Positions 18,239 to 27,521 of a stretch of 64,000 nt of DNA are shown here, in pieces (the first letter of the stretch is position 1; each line of letters starts with the position of its first letter). The position numbers and the translations under genes are program-made. Origin of the DNA: Chitinophaga polysaccharea (GTDB taxonomy: Bacteria; Bacteroidota; Bacteroidia; Chitinophagales; Chitinophagaceae). The notes under the pieces were generated by a model. That model searched no databases. It worked only from the letters and a program-made list of their open reading frames with translations, and had not been told where the DNA came from. Location of the stretch: positions 310,001 through 374,000 of the forward strand of contig NZ_VIWO01000005.1 of the NCBI RefSeq assembly GCF_007829335.1. Reading direction: 5' to 3'.

Positions 18239-18565
18239 AACGGTGCTGTACTTTATCTTTATTGGTTAATTGAGAAAATGCAACAGGGGTGTAATAAATA
18301 CCGGTATGGTGCTAAAAGTCGTCTGTAAACAGGTCCGGGCGTTGAACAAAAGCTTCAAAATATACGGAATTATCGGCGATTGAGCGATCAATACTTTAGG
18401 TTTTTTGCGATATCGTCTATTTATATTAAATATTAATTATACATTAAGGGTATATTAATATTATCATTATTCTTTTCGTGGGTGTCTCTGCCGTGACGAA
18501 TAAAAAAAATTTTATATAATTTTGGCGCCAGAACCTGAAACAACTGTCACACTTAAAAGCGTATC
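18239..18565. promoter_or_regulatory. Long divergent intergenic region with promoter for the GT87 gene
   Basis: This 327-base space separates the GH2 gene (-) from the glycosyltransferase gene (+). Its middle (about 18410-18480) is very A/T-rich. An exact -7 element TAATTTTG (TAnnTTTG) lies at 18517-18524, 41 bases before the plus-strand ATG. I see no matching promoter element for the minus-strand gene and no open reading frame or RNA gene. Confidence 0.55.
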
Positions 18566-19786
18566 ATGTTAATATCTGCCGTTAAGGGCCGCTGGAATGC
18601 CGTATGTAATGCCGTGAGCAGGATTCCGATTAAGTATTTATATGCGTTGTTTTTACTGATGGCGGTAGCCATTTCTTTTCATTCCTGGTATTCTTCCCAG
18701 GACATGGAGCGTTGGACCCGTTATAATAACTTCCTGATCTTCAAAGATGCCTGGTCGCACCTGGTACACAACCAGGATTTATATGTGCTGTATGAAGATG
18801 AATATTACGACCTGTATAAGTACAGTCCTTCTTTTGCGATGTGGATGGGGGCTTTTGCCTGGATGCCGGATGTACCGGCGTTGATCTGCTGGAACCTGAT
18901 GAATGTGATCGTATTCCTGGTGGCGATCCGGAAGTTGCCGATACCCAAAGAGCGGCAGTCCGTTCTGCTCTTGTTCCTGGCTATTGAGATGATGATTGCT
19001 TTAACCAGTTCACAAATCAATGTATTCATCGCAGGCTTTTTTATACTGGCCTGGCATTGTATGGAAAACAAGAAAGTGTGGCTGGCTACTTTGTTGCTGG
19101 TCATCACGGTATATATCAAGATATTTGGGGTAGTGGCTATGTCGCTGTTCCTGCTGTATCCCGAACGCTGGAAGGCGGCGTTATACACCGTTTTCTGGAC
19201 CGTGGTAATTGCGGTAATGCCGCTGCTGGTCATTTCCGCTGATCAGCTGACTTTCCTCTATAAGAGCTGGGCGCACCTGCTGGCCAACGACTATTCTGCT
19301 TCTTACGGCGTATCGGTAATGGGCTGGTGGCATACCTGGTTTAACATGGATATTCCCAAGCAGGGATTCATTTTAACTGCGGCAGCCATTTTTATGCTGC
19401 CATTTATCAAGATCTTGTATAGTGGCAGCACACTGCAACTACGCCTGAATATGCTGGCTTCTGTACTCATTTGGGTCGTTATCTTCAATTACAAGGGGGA
19501 GTCACCTACTTATATTATTGCATTAACGGGGGTGGCTATCTGGTATTTTACCCAGCCTCCCACCCGCATCAATACAACGCTGGCCGTGTTAACGCTCGTA
19601 TTTACTTCATTTTCCTCTACCGACCTGATTACGCCGTACTGGATTGCCAGGACTTATGTAGAGCCCTATGCCGTGAAAGCGGTGTTTTGCGCTATCGTTT
19701 GGGTAAAGATTGTGCTGGAGCCGTTCTTCCTGTCGCAGGAGCCGTTGTCGGCCGCCAGGAAGGAGGAATTTAGCCGTGCCATCTGA
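18566..19786 (+). CDS. GT87 (DUF2029) family membrane glycosyltransferase
   Basis: The product of 406 residues has about ten membrane segments. The family mark is the lumenal/periplasmic loop after the first segment, with YNNFLIFKDAWSHLVHNQDL and YKYSPSFAMWMGAF; this region holds acidic and tyrosine residues typical of polyprenyl-phosphate-sugar-dependent transferases such as mannosyltransferases. It would add a sugar to a lipid-linked or surface glycan at the inner membrane. It stands alone between two terminator-bounded blocks, so no pathway is given by neighbours. Acceptor and sugar are unknown. Confidence 0.8.
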   Translation: MLISAVKGRWNAVCNAVSRIPIKYLYALFLLMAVAISFHSWYSSQDMERWTRYNNFLIFKDAWSHLVHNQDLYVLYEDEYYDLYKYSPSFAMWMGAFAWMPDVPALICWNLMNVIVFLVAIRKLPIPKERQSVLLLFLAIEMMIALTSSQINVFIAGFFILAWHCMENKKVWLATLLLVITVYIKIFGVVAMSLFLLYPERWKAALYTVFWTVVIAVMPLLVISADQLTFLYKSWAHLLANDYSASYGVSVMGWWHTWFNMDIPKQGFILTAAAIFMLPFIKILYSGSTLQLRLNMLASVLIWVVIFNYKGESPTYIIALTGVAIWYFTQPPTRINTTLAVLTLVFTSFSSTDLITPYWIARTYVEPYAVKAVFCAIVWVKIVLEPFFLSQEPLSAARKEEFSRAI

Positions 19787-19799
19787 TCCCGGTGATACC

Positions 19800-19850
19800 T
19801 GATATAAAGAGAAAGGCGCCACGCAATGTGGCGCCTTTCTCTTTATATCA
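19800..19850. terminator. Bidirectional hairpin terminator
   Basis: Perfect 23-bp arms enclose a 5-nt loop between the convergent GT87 and PhnA genes. It resembles the hairpin at 285-334 in size and in its GATATAAA entry and GCCAC-type core. Confidence 0.88.
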
Positions 19851-19858
19851 GTAGCAGG

Positions 19859-20440
19859 TTATGCTTGTTTTCTCAGGTATTTAGTGAGAATAACGATCAG
19901 CTGACCTTCTATTTTTCCTTCAATTTGTTCGGTGTTATCTTCTACGAGGCGGATATTTTTCACGACGGTGCCCATTTTGGCATTCAGGGTGGATCCTTTT
20001 ACATCGAGTGATTTAGTGAGTATTACCGTATCGCCATTTTGCAATATGGCGCCGTTGCTGTCCCTGTGGAGATCCACGGTGGCATCGCTTTCATGGTCGC
20101 CGGTAGCTTTAGCCCAGGCCAGTGCTTCATCGTTCAGGTAAATCATGTCGAGGCTTTCCATGGCCCAGCTTTCATGTCTTAAACGCTGGAGCATGCGCCA
20201 GGAAACGATCTGTATGCCGGGTACTTCACTCCACATGGAGGTAGTCAGGCATTGCCAGTGATTACTATCCAGTTCTGCTTTACGCGCGATCTGCGACTGA
20301 CAGGTGTCGCAGATAAGGATGCAATTGTCCTGGTCAGCATAGGATTGTGGAGGAACCTCATATACCGTTAATGTAGCAGCAGCCTGGCATAACTCGCACT
20401 GATGGTTGGCCCTTTCCTGTAATAGTTCATTCAACTTCAT
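19859..20440 (-). CDS. PhnA family zinc-ribbon protein
   Basis: The 193-residue product starts with a zinc ribbon, CELC near residue 15 and CDTC near residue 44, and ends with the PhnA domain pattern GDTVILTKSLDVKGSTLNAK and GTVVKNIRLV followed by IVILTKYLRK. PhnA proteins were first linked to alkylphosphonate use, but they are widespread without other phosphonate genes, and none is present here. The SH3-like C-terminal domain suggests nucleic-acid or protein binding. The middle 70 residues form a linker seen in longer Bacteroidota versions. The function is uncertain. Confidence 0.88.
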   Translation of the reverse strand: MKLNELLQERANHQCELCQAAATLTVYEVPPQSYADQDNCILICDTCQSQIARKAELDSNHWQCLTTSMWSEVPGIQIVSWRMLQRLRHESWAMESLDMIYLNDEALAWAKATGDHESDATVDLHRDSNGAILQNGDTVILTKSLDVKGSTLNAKMGTVVKNIRLVEDNTEQIEGKIEGQLIVILTKYLRKQA

Positions 20441-20532
20441 AATATCCCTTTGAAAATGTCCGCAAAGGTAATCTTTTTTCCAGGGATATAGATGGTCACC
20501 TGGTATTTGCCGTGGTAATGTACAGCTGGCAT

Positions 20533-21534
20533 TTAAACGGTCAACGCCACCGTAGCACCGTTTTTCCGCTTGCTTTCATCCGCCGCCTCCATAAACGCCA
20601 TCATCTCAATAGTTTCTTCCGGTTTTACCGGCGGGATACCCGTTTGAAAGAACTGGGTGATCTGCCCCACCAGGGGTTGATAGGAGTTGAAATCACCAAT
20701 CGCCGCAATGGCTTTTTCACCAAAGGCATGACCGCCGAAACCATAGGGACCTTTCTTCACGCCCCGTAAGGTGGCAATACGCCCATCGTCCCAAACGGCG
20801 GTGATATGATCCATGTCAGTTTCCGTAGTGCGGGTCAGGCGTTTACAGCCCGTTCCCATCAGGGCATAGAGCATTTCTACACCATGAATGCCGTACCAAA
20901 ACAAATCGGGGTGCGTTTTTTCCGTGGGTGAAGGCGTATAAATATCCACACCGGTTACCTTTCCAATGCTTCCTCCATTCACCTGCCGGATACTGTCGAT
21001 AAAGCGAAGGGCGGAAGAAGAAAATACGGGAACATGGTGTTTGACAGCTGCCTTAAAAATAGCCTTTGTATCTGCCAGGGAAGCCGACATCGGCTTATCT
21101 ATAAACAAGCGTTTCCCCGCTTTCAGCACTGGCAACGCCTGTTCCAGGTGCACCCTCCCATCGTTGGATTCCAGCAGTACCACATCACATTTGTTTAGCA
21201 GCGCATCGATGGTATCCACAATTTCTACGTTCATCTCCTTTATCTTAGCCAGGTTGCCCGGCACCATTTCCAGGCTGGAGGCAATGTCTTTGCTGCCCTG
21301 TACATAGGCTACGGTGACATGATATCCTAAAAATGCAGGATCAGGGCTGGCAGCGTTCAACATTTTGGTGAACTCCACACTATGCGAAGTATCCAGTCCT
21401 ATAATGCCCACCCTCCGCTGATCGGCCATGGGTACAGCGCCCATGAGTGGTTGCGCAGCAGCTGTTAGTCCTAATCCAATTCCTGTAATAGCGGTGTTCC
21501 GGATAAACTGCCGGCGATTGTATGTATTGTTCAT
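20533..21534 (-). CDS. Gfo/Idh/MocA family oxidoreductase, Tat-exported
   Basis: The product of 333 residues begins with a twin-arginine signal (NRRQFIRNTAITGIGLGL), so it is likely folded with its NAD(P) cofactor and exported. The nucleotide-binding region VGIIGLDTSHSVEF is a variant in which the usual GxGxxG is relaxed. The family Lys is in FIDKPMSAS, and KTHPDLFWYGIHGVEML matches the substrate-side strand region. It is the last gene of the SusCD operon, ten bases after the transporter gene. Oxidation or reduction of a sugar ring carbon is the inferred reaction. Confidence 0.87.
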   Translation of the reverse strand: MNNTYNRRQFIRNTAITGIGLGLTAAAQPLMGAVPMADQRRVGIIGLDTSHSVEFTKMLNAASPDPAFLGYHVTVAYVQGSKDIASSLEMVPGNLAKIKEMNVEIVDTIDALLNKCDVVLLESNDGRVHLEQALPVLKAGKRLFIDKPMSASLADTKAIFKAAVKHHVPVFSSSALRFIDSIRQVNGGSIGKVTGVDIYTPSPTEKTHPDLFWYGIHGVEMLYALMGTGCKRLTRTTETDMDHITAVWDDGRIATLRGVKKGPYGFGGHAFGEKAIAAIGDFNSYQPLVGQITQFFQTGIPPVKPEETIEMMAFMEAADESKRKNGATVALTV

Positions 21535-21544
21535 GGGAACGACT

Positions 21545-22741
21545 TTAATTTTTATGATGATGATCTTTAAACAAACACGCGAAGAATATTAATACGATCC
21601 CCGAGATAACCGCCGGGACCAGCCAGATGGATGCCCAGTGATAATGTATCGTTTCCCCTGCTTTGCTGCTGTATAACTGTGCCGTAAAACCCGACACGTA
21701 GGAACCTATCAGCATGCCCACCCCATAGGTGGCAAAAGTAATGAGTCCCTGCGCGGCACTCTTTACGGCCTCTCCTGCTTTGTGGTTGGTGTATATCTGC
21801 CCGGTTACGAAAAAGAAATCATAGCATACGCCATGCAGGAGGATGCCTGCATACAGCATCCAGGCGCCGGTTTCATTATTCCCCAGGGCAAACAACACAT
21901 AGCGCATAATCCAGCAGCCCATGCCCAGCAACATCATTTTCTTTACTCCCAGCCGGCTAAACAGGAAGGGCATCAGCAACATAAATCCCATTTCCGATAC
22001 CTGCCCCAGGGTCATTTTACCCGCTGCGTTCACCATGCCTTTGTCGTTGAGAAAAGGATTGGCCAGGCTGTAATAGAAAGCCAGGGGAATGCAGATGCTA
22101 ATGGCCGTGATAAAAAACACCCCGTACCGGCGGTCTTTGAAGAGTACCAGTGCATCGAGACCGATTACATCCGACAGCGTTACCTTTTTTCGTACAGGCG
22201 GCGCCGGTGGCAGGGAAAAGCTGTAAATGCCCAGCAACAGGGAGCAGGCGGCGGCTATACGAAAAGGTAAGGCGGTGGCTTCTATACCCAGGGAACCTAT
22301 CAGCAGTCCTGCTATGATCCATCCTACGGTGCCGAACACACGTACGGAAGGGAATTCCCTGCCGGCATCTGTCATTTGGCGGAAGGAGATGGAATTGGCT
22401 AACGACATCGTAGGCATGTATAACAAGGTATATAAGAGAATCAGCCACCAGAAGCCATTAAATCCTGGCACCACACTTAGCCAGAAGAGTACCCCCGCTC
22501 CTATTATATGCAGGACCCCCAGTACATGTTGTGCTGCGAAGAACCGGTCGGCCACCATCCCTACAAAAAAAGGAGAGATCATGGCGGCAACCGACAGGTT
22601 GGCATAGGCGGCGCCTACCTGTACAGCATTGGCTTTGAGCGCCGTAATGAGGTAAGTGCCCATGGTAACATACCATGCTCCCCAGGTGAAATATTGCAGG
22701 AGCATGAGTATGGATAAACGAATACGAACGGCTACAGGCAT
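21545..22741 (-). CDS. Nucleoside:H+ symporter-family MFS transporter
   Basis: The 398-residue product has twelve predicted membrane segments and the N-terminal pattern LSILMLLQYFTWGAWYVTMG and TYLITAL found in the NupG/XapB (NHS) family. Bacteroidota homologues lie in sugar-utilisation loci and may carry sugars or modified sugars rather than nucleosides. Here it lies between a sugar-dehydrogenase-like lipoprotein (three bases upstream) and a Gfo/Idh/MocA oxidoreductase (ten bases downstream). The context suggests uptake of the sugar product of this locus across the inner membrane. Confidence 0.84.
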   Translation of the reverse strand: MPVAVRIRLSILMLLQYFTWGAWYVTMGTYLITALKANAVQVGAAYANLSVAAMISPFFVGMVADRFFAAQHVLGVLHIIGAGVLFWLSVVPGFNGFWWLILLYTLLYMPTMSLANSISFRQMTDAGREFPSVRVFGTVGWIIAGLLIGSLGIEATALPFRIAAACSLLLGIYSFSLPPAPPVRKKVTLSDVIGLDALVLFKDRRYGVFFITAISICIPLAFYYSLANPFLNDKGMVNAAGKMTLGQVSEMGFMLLMPFLFSRLGVKKMMLLGMGCWIMRYVLFALGNNETGAWMLYAGILLHGVCYDFFFVTGQIYTNHKAGEAVKSAAQGLITFATYGVGMLIGSYVSGFTAQLYSSKAGETIHYHWASIWLVPAVISGIVLIFFACLFKDHHHKN

Positions 22742-22744
22742 ATG

Positions 22745-25700
22745 TTAATGTTGGTTTGAAAACTTCAGCCAATCGATGTTAAACAGGTGACCTTCTTTTC
22801 CATCTGTACTTTTGAACAGGCAATAGATATCATGCAGTCCTGTTGCCGGTTTCACCGGGGCAGACACCACTTTCCAACCGGTTTTTGCATCGGGCGCCTT
22901 GCCGGGGGCAATGGTCAGCTGGCTGATCAATGCACCATCGGGTTTGTCGAGACGCATTTCTATCACCCCTCCCATGCCTTGTTCCTGTATGTTGTATTGC
23001 ACACTTTGTATGTTGTCGAGATAGAGATGATTGAAGCGTACAAAATTGTTGTGATACGGCAACCCGTAGCTGAGTGCCAGCGTGGTTTGCGTGGTAAGGA
23101 ATACTTTGGCTTCGTCGGCATCTTCGATTTGCAACAACGGGTCTCTCAACATAATATGATCACGCGTAGTGATGGGTGCTATCCCGTTGGCGCCCTTATC
23201 GGTGTAGGTGGCCATGAGCAGGTAAGCGCCTTCGTGTCCTTTGCCGGTATGCTTACTTAGCGGTAAAGCGCCCTGCAGTGGAATGGAGGCCGTGCTGGTA
23301 CCCAGCGAAAGAATATATTTCACGATTTCCTGCGCGTCTGTTTTGGGCATATCAGGATGCGACGACATAGTACGGTTGCCCCAGTTGCCGCTGCCGCCGG
23401 CAATAATCTTGGCGGCCAGTTTATTAATCGTAGGCTCGTTGGCGTTATAACGGTGCGCGATGTCTATCAATGCCGGACCTACAGAAGTAGCTTTCTCGGC
23501 GTGACAGGCTTTACAATCGAGCGACCAGAATAACTGGCTGCCTTTGGCAAATTCCGGGTTAAGTCCTGCGCTACTGCCTTTGGCCAGCACCAGTGCCAGG
23601 TCTTTCCCGACAGGCAGGTAATCGAAGCTTACCTGTACCTTGCTGCTATCGATCTTACCATCTTCCGGATCTTTCACATTTACCTGGTAATTGAGCACGG
23701 CATTATCCCAATAGAAGCTACGATTGGCGGCAGTATTGATCTGTACCACCGGCGGCGTATTGCCTACTTTAATATCGGTGGTAGCAGTTCCGGTACCGCC
23801 ATGATTATCTGTTACGGAAAGTGTTACTTTATAGCTACCGGGTTGCGTGAAGGTGTGTTGCACCTCCATCCCCTTCAGCTGTTGATCCCCTATTTTCCAG
23901 GTATAGGTCAACTGGTCATTTTTATCGTAGTCGAGTGAGGCGGCGGCGGAAAGGTGGGCAGTAAATGGCGCCGCGCCATACTGTTGCGGCATGCTGATAG
24001 TAGCTACCGGGTTGCGGTTTCCTTCTGCATAGGTAATTTGTACCAGCTTGGCATCGGAGTTTTTAGCGAACCAGTTGGTACCATATTCCAGCATGTAAAT
24101 ACTGCCATCGGGGGCGATCTGCATATCTACCGGTGCGGCAAACGGAATATGTTCCAGGAAGGGCTCCATGCGCAGGTAGTTACCTTCCTTATCCATGGTA
24201 ACCGCCATAATCCAATGCCTTACCCAGTCGTAGAAAAACAGTTTACCATTATAGTAGTCCGATAGTTTATAAGGGGCATTTTTATATAGGTCGCTGTAAA
24301 AGACCGGGCCGGCCATAGCTGATTCTCCTCCTTTACCTAACATCGGAAATATGGGCGACAGGGCATCACTGTACCAGATCATGGCTGGTTGCGCCGGTGG
24401 AAGGTCTTTGATGCCAGTGTTATTGGGCGAGCTGTTGACCGGGTGTTGCGGGTCTTTTATGGGGCGTTCCTTTTTTGCAGCATAGTCCCACAACGGGTAC
24501 GGCTGATTGTTGCCGTTGAAGTAGGGCCAGCCAAAAAAGCCTGGTTTCCGTGCCTGGTTGAGTTCATCGAAGCTTACTGTGTTGCCTTCGGGAGAAGGCA
24601 CTTTAGTGTCGGGCCCGATGTCGCCCCAGTATACAAATGCGTTTTTCATGTCCACATGGAAACGGTAAGGGTTACGGCACCCCATCACATATATTTCGGG
24701 GCGGCCCTGTGAGCCATCTTTCGGGAAAAGGTTTCCTTCGGGGATGGAATAGCTGCCATCTTCTTCGGGTTTGATGCGTAAAATTTTCCCCCTGAGATCC
24801 TTGCTATTCGCGGCGCTGGCCTGATCATCAGACAGTTCCCGGCCTTTTCTTTCATCTACCGGGGTATATCCTTCGGTTTCTTCCGCGTTGGTATTATCAC
24901 CGATGGAGAGGTACAGCAGGCCGCCCGGCCCGAATGCCAGGTATCCCGCAGAGTGGCAGCAGTAGCGGCGTTGCGTAGGTACTTCCATCATTACTTTTTC
25001 AGCAGCTTTGTCCAGCGTATCGCCATGCAGTTCCATCCGCACCAGTTTATTGAACCATTTCTCCCCGGCGGGTGCATAGTAAAAATATACGCGGTGATTG
25101 GTTTTAAAGTTAGGGTCCAGCGCTGCGCCCAGCAAGCCATCTTCTATGCCGCTGAATACATCGAAATGCCCGATAGTTTTTGTTTGGTGTTGCCGGGCGT
25201 CGTATAGTTTCACGGCGCCTTTGCGTTCAATAAACAATACATTTCCTTCCGGGAGAATACACATTTCCATGGGCTCATCCAGGCCATGATCCAGCACGGT
25301 GTAGGTGTAGCGACTGGTATCGGGCGGCAACAACGTGAGCGATTGTTTATAATCTGGTAAGGCGTTATCGCCAACGAGATAGGTCAATGCGGCCAGGAAG
25401 CCAACTGCATCAGCGTTTGGAGCGAGCAGGTACAACCGGCCCTCATCCTGTTTGTGCGCTTTGCCGGTGGCCAAGCTCGTCCATTCCTGTATCCATGGCC
25501 AGTCCTTGCGAAGTGCGGCGGTATCCTTCACGGCGAGTATGCCACCGCCGCCGGATTCAGCATAGCGTTTCAACGCTGGCACCTGCCGGAAGTCGAGGCT
25601 ATCGGATAAAGAAAAGGGCAAACAAACTGCGCTGAACTCCCGGAGCGAGTCTTCCTGGAACAGGTGCCGGTCGCCCGTCAACACCAGCTGCCAGCCTTCT

Positions 25701-25837
25701 TTAGCCGCAGCAGCCTGTATTTGTTTCACCCATCCGCTATCGCGCAGGGTGGCATAGCATAAAATCCTGGTAGTACTTCTCCTGGAGGTACAGGCAAAAA
25801 GTAGTACCAGCAACAACAGTGGACAAAGCTTTCTCAT
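22745..25837 (-). CDS. Multidomain lipoprotein: PQQ-type sugar dehydrogenase, PKD, cytochrome c and carbohydrate-binding-like regions
   Basis: The 1,030-residue product has a lipobox (LLFAC, Cys16). Residues 25-160 resemble a reduced ThuA/flavodoxin-like region (YAESGGGGILAVKD). Residues 180-605 are a glucose/sorbosone dehydrogenase beta-propeller (LDEPMEMCILPEGNVLFIER, EIYVMGCRNPYRFHVDM). A PKD domain covers 610-695, and a cytochrome c domain has CKACH at 775-779 with Met near 824 or 830 as a possible ligand. Residues 890-1030 resemble a family 6-type carbohydrate-binding module. It likely oxidises a sugar at the outer surface or periplasm and passes electrons to its own heme. It follows susD after a hairpin. 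Confidence 0.83.
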   Translation of the reverse strand: MRKLCPLLLLVLLFACTSRRSTTRILCYATLRDSGWVKQIQAAAAKEGWQLVLTGDRHLFQEDSLREFSAVCLPFSLSDSLDFRQVPALKRYAESGGGGILAVKDTAALRKDWPWIQEWTSLATGKAHKQDEGRLYLLAPNADAVGFLAALTYLVGDNALPDYKQSLTLLPPDTSRYTYTVLDHGLDEPMEMCILPEGNVLFIERKGAVKLYDARQHQTKTIGHFDVFSGIEDGLLGAALDPNFKTNHRVYFYYAPAGEKWFNKLVRMELHGDTLDKAAEKVMMEVPTQRRYCCHSAGYLAFGPGGLLYLSIGDNTNAEETEGYTPVDERKGRELSDDQASAANSKDLRGKILRIKPEEDGSYSIPEGNLFPKDGSQGRPEIYVMGCRNPYRFHVDMKNAFVYWGDIGPDTKVPSPEGNTVSFDELNQARKPGFFGWPYFNGNNQPYPLWDYAAKKERPIKDPQHPVNSSPNNTGIKDLPPAQPAMIWYSDALSPIFPMLGKGGESAMAGPVFYSDLYKNAPYKLSDYYNGKLFFYDWVRHWIMAVTMDKEGNYLRMEPFLEHIPFAAPVDMQIAPDGSIYMLEYGTNWFAKNSDAKLVQITYAEGNRNPVATISMPQQYGAAPFTAHLSAAASLDYDKNDQLTYTWKIGDQQLKGMEVQHTFTQPGSYKVTLSVTDNHGGTGTATTDIKVGNTPPVVQINTAANRSFYWDNAVLNYQVNVKDPEDGKIDSSKVQVSFDYLPVGKDLALVLAKGSSAGLNPEFAKGSQLFWSLDCKACHAEKATSVGPALIDIAHRYNANEPTINKLAAKIIAGGSGNWGNRTMSSHPDMPKTDAQEIVKYILSLGTSTASIPLQGALPLSKHTGKGHEGAYLLMATYTDKGANGIAPITTRDHIMLRDPLLQIEDADEAKVFLTTQTTLALSYGLPYHNNFVRFNHLYLDNIQSVQYNIQEQGMGGVIEMRLDKPDGALISQLTIAPGKAPDAKTGWKVVSAPVKPATGLHDIYCLFKSTDGKEGHLFNIDWLKFSNQH

Positions 25838-25858
25838 AGTTCTCTGTAATAAAAATAT

Positions 25859-25889
25859 AACCGGCTGAAAGGAGGGCTTTCAGCCGGTT
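25859..25889 (-). terminator. Intra-operon hairpin after susD
   Basis: Perfect 12-bp arms at 25859-25870 and 25878-25889 lie 12 bases past the susD stop and before the start of the dehydrogenase lipoprotein. The transcript beyond the hairpin is T-rich (opposite of 25848-25858), so it may end part of the transcripts and keep susCD more abundant than the downstream enzymes. Confidence 0.7.
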
Positions 25890-25901
25890 TGGGTCATCGT
25901 A

Positions 25902-27503
25902 TTAGTATCCTGGGTTTTGTTTGATAGATCCCCCGCTTTTATCTATTTCCGTTTGTGGAACCGGGAACAGGTATTTGTTACCACTGGCGGGTGCTTTGAA
26001 GCTATTGCCCTTGCCATTGGCGTAAGGTTTTGTAGAAAAGTCTTTCATGGTGGTCACGTACATATTCCAGCGCAGGAGGTCAAACAGGCGGCCATATTCG
26101 CCGCCCAGTTCTACGCGGCGCTCATGCCTTACTGCCACGCGGAGGTCATCGCTGGCCGCTACCGGACGTAAGGGGGTAGCAGGCACGTTACGCACACGGG
26201 AAGTAGCTTCCGTGTCGGTATGTGAAGAAGCGGCGGCGCGGGTGCGTACCTGGTTGATATAGTTGGCCACAGTTTGTTTATCACCACCGCTTTCCAGCAG
26301 CGCTTCAGCATACATCAGCAATACATCGGCATAGCGGATGAGGTGCATGGTCCAGGCATCGTTGCCCCAGCCCTGGCCACGACGGGCGGCCGGCAGGAAC
26401 ACTTTGCGGTTATGATGACCGGTGTTGGGATAAGTGGAAAAATCGAGCACTTCCTGTCCACCTGGTTTAGGAAATACATCGCCCTGGTCGAGGATGGTGA
26501 ACAGAACGCGCGGATCGCCGGGTTCAAAGGCGTCGAGCAGCGACTGGGTAGGGCAATCGAAGCCCCATCCGCCGGCGCTGCGGGGCGAGCAATATACAGG
26601 CTGGGTAGAACCATAGATAAAGGCAGCAGGGTCGTCGCCAAAGATCAATGGGAAAACGCATTCCCTGCTTTTATATCCATCTTTCAAAAACAGTTGCTGG
26701 TATTGTGGCTCCAGGGTGAAGGCCTGGGAGTCGATTACTTTTTTAGCCGCTTCTCTTGCTTTGGCGTAGAGTGTTTTATCATCTTCTGCGAAGAAGAGAC
26801 AGGCCCTTGCCAACAGCGCCCAGGCAGCTTCTTTGGTGGCGCGGCCCTGTTCCCCATCAGGCATATCCTTGCGGGAAGGCAATGCCGCATCGTTGGCAGC
26901 GGCCTCCAGTTCGCTGGTAATAAACTGGAACACTTCCTGGGAAGAAGCCCGTACAATTTTGTTACGGTCATCCACCCCGAGTGTTTTAGTGACCAGCGGC
27001 ACTCCACCGAAAATGCGCACCAGGTCGAGGTAATAATAGGCGCGCAGGTAGCGCACTTCCGCGAGGTAGCGCTTGCGGATATTTTCGTCGAGCTTAACGC
27101 CGTTGTTATCGAGCAGGGGTGCATCGGGCAGGTGCTCCAGTGCTACGTTACAGCTGCCGATACCGTTGTAGCAGGCTTTCCAGAGGTTAGACAAGGTTTC
27201 GTTATTGGAAAGGGTACGGCCAAACCCCAGGTCGAGCACAAAGGGGCGGTCGTTGCCATCGGAACCACCCTTGTCGCTTTCATCGGTGGCCATATTGCCC
27301 AACTCGGCGATGGCGGCCTGGTAACCCCAGAAGTCATAAAATCCCAGGTAGCAGTTGACTACGGTTTTAAAACCGGCGCCTGGCGACTGGTAAAAATTCT
27401 CATCTGTTTGCCTGCCCAGTGGTGGCCTGTTGAGGTAATCTTTAGAACAGGAAGTGACCAGCAAAGCAGCTATTAACGGTAAAGAATATACGAATTTTTT
27501 CAT
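25902..27503 (-). CDS. SusD/RagB family surface glycan-binding lipoprotein
   Basis: The 533-residue product has a lipobox (LLVTSC, Cys19) and the SusD helical fold. Typical marks are YLAEVRYLRAYYYLDLVRIFGGVPLV (given here as RAYYYLDLVRIFGG), the late RYADVLLMYAEALLESGG region, AVRHERRVELGGEYGRLFDLLRW, and the terminal KQNPGY. SusD caps the SusC pore on the cell surface and captures the glycan. It begins 18 bases after the susC stop. The glycan is unknown, though the downstream oxidative genes suggest a sugar destined for oxidation. Confidence 0.95.
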   Translation of the reverse strand: MKKFVYSLPLIAALLVTSCSKDYLNRPPLGRQTDENFYQSPGAGFKTVVNCYLGFYDFWGYQAAIAELGNMATDESDKGGSDGNDRPFVLDLGFGRTLSNNETLSNLWKACYNGIGSCNVALEHLPDAPLLDNNGVKLDENIRKRYLAEVRYLRAYYYLDLVRIFGGVPLVTKTLGVDDRNKIVRASSQEVFQFITSELEAAANDAALPSRKDMPDGEQGRATKEAAWALLARACLFFAEDDKTLYAKAREAAKKVIDSQAFTLEPQYQQLFLKDGYKSRECVFPLIFGDDPAAFIYGSTQPVYCSPRSAGGWGFDCPTQSLLDAFEPGDPRVLFTILDQGDVFPKPGGQEVLDFSTYPNTGHHNRKVFLPAARRGQGWGNDAWTMHLIRYADVLLMYAEALLESGGDKQTVANYINQVRTRAAASSHTDTEATSRVRNVPATPLRPVAASDDLRVAVRHERRVELGGEYGRLFDLLRWNMYVTTMKDFSTKPYANGKGNSFKAPASGNKYLFPVPQTEIDKSGGSIKQNPGY

Positions 27504-27521
27504 GAGTGGCAGTGTTAGTGA

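Noticed and set aside
26274..27476. 400-codon open frame on the plus strand opposite susD
   Set aside because: SusD on the minus strand is unambiguous; the opposite frame shows no domain pattern.
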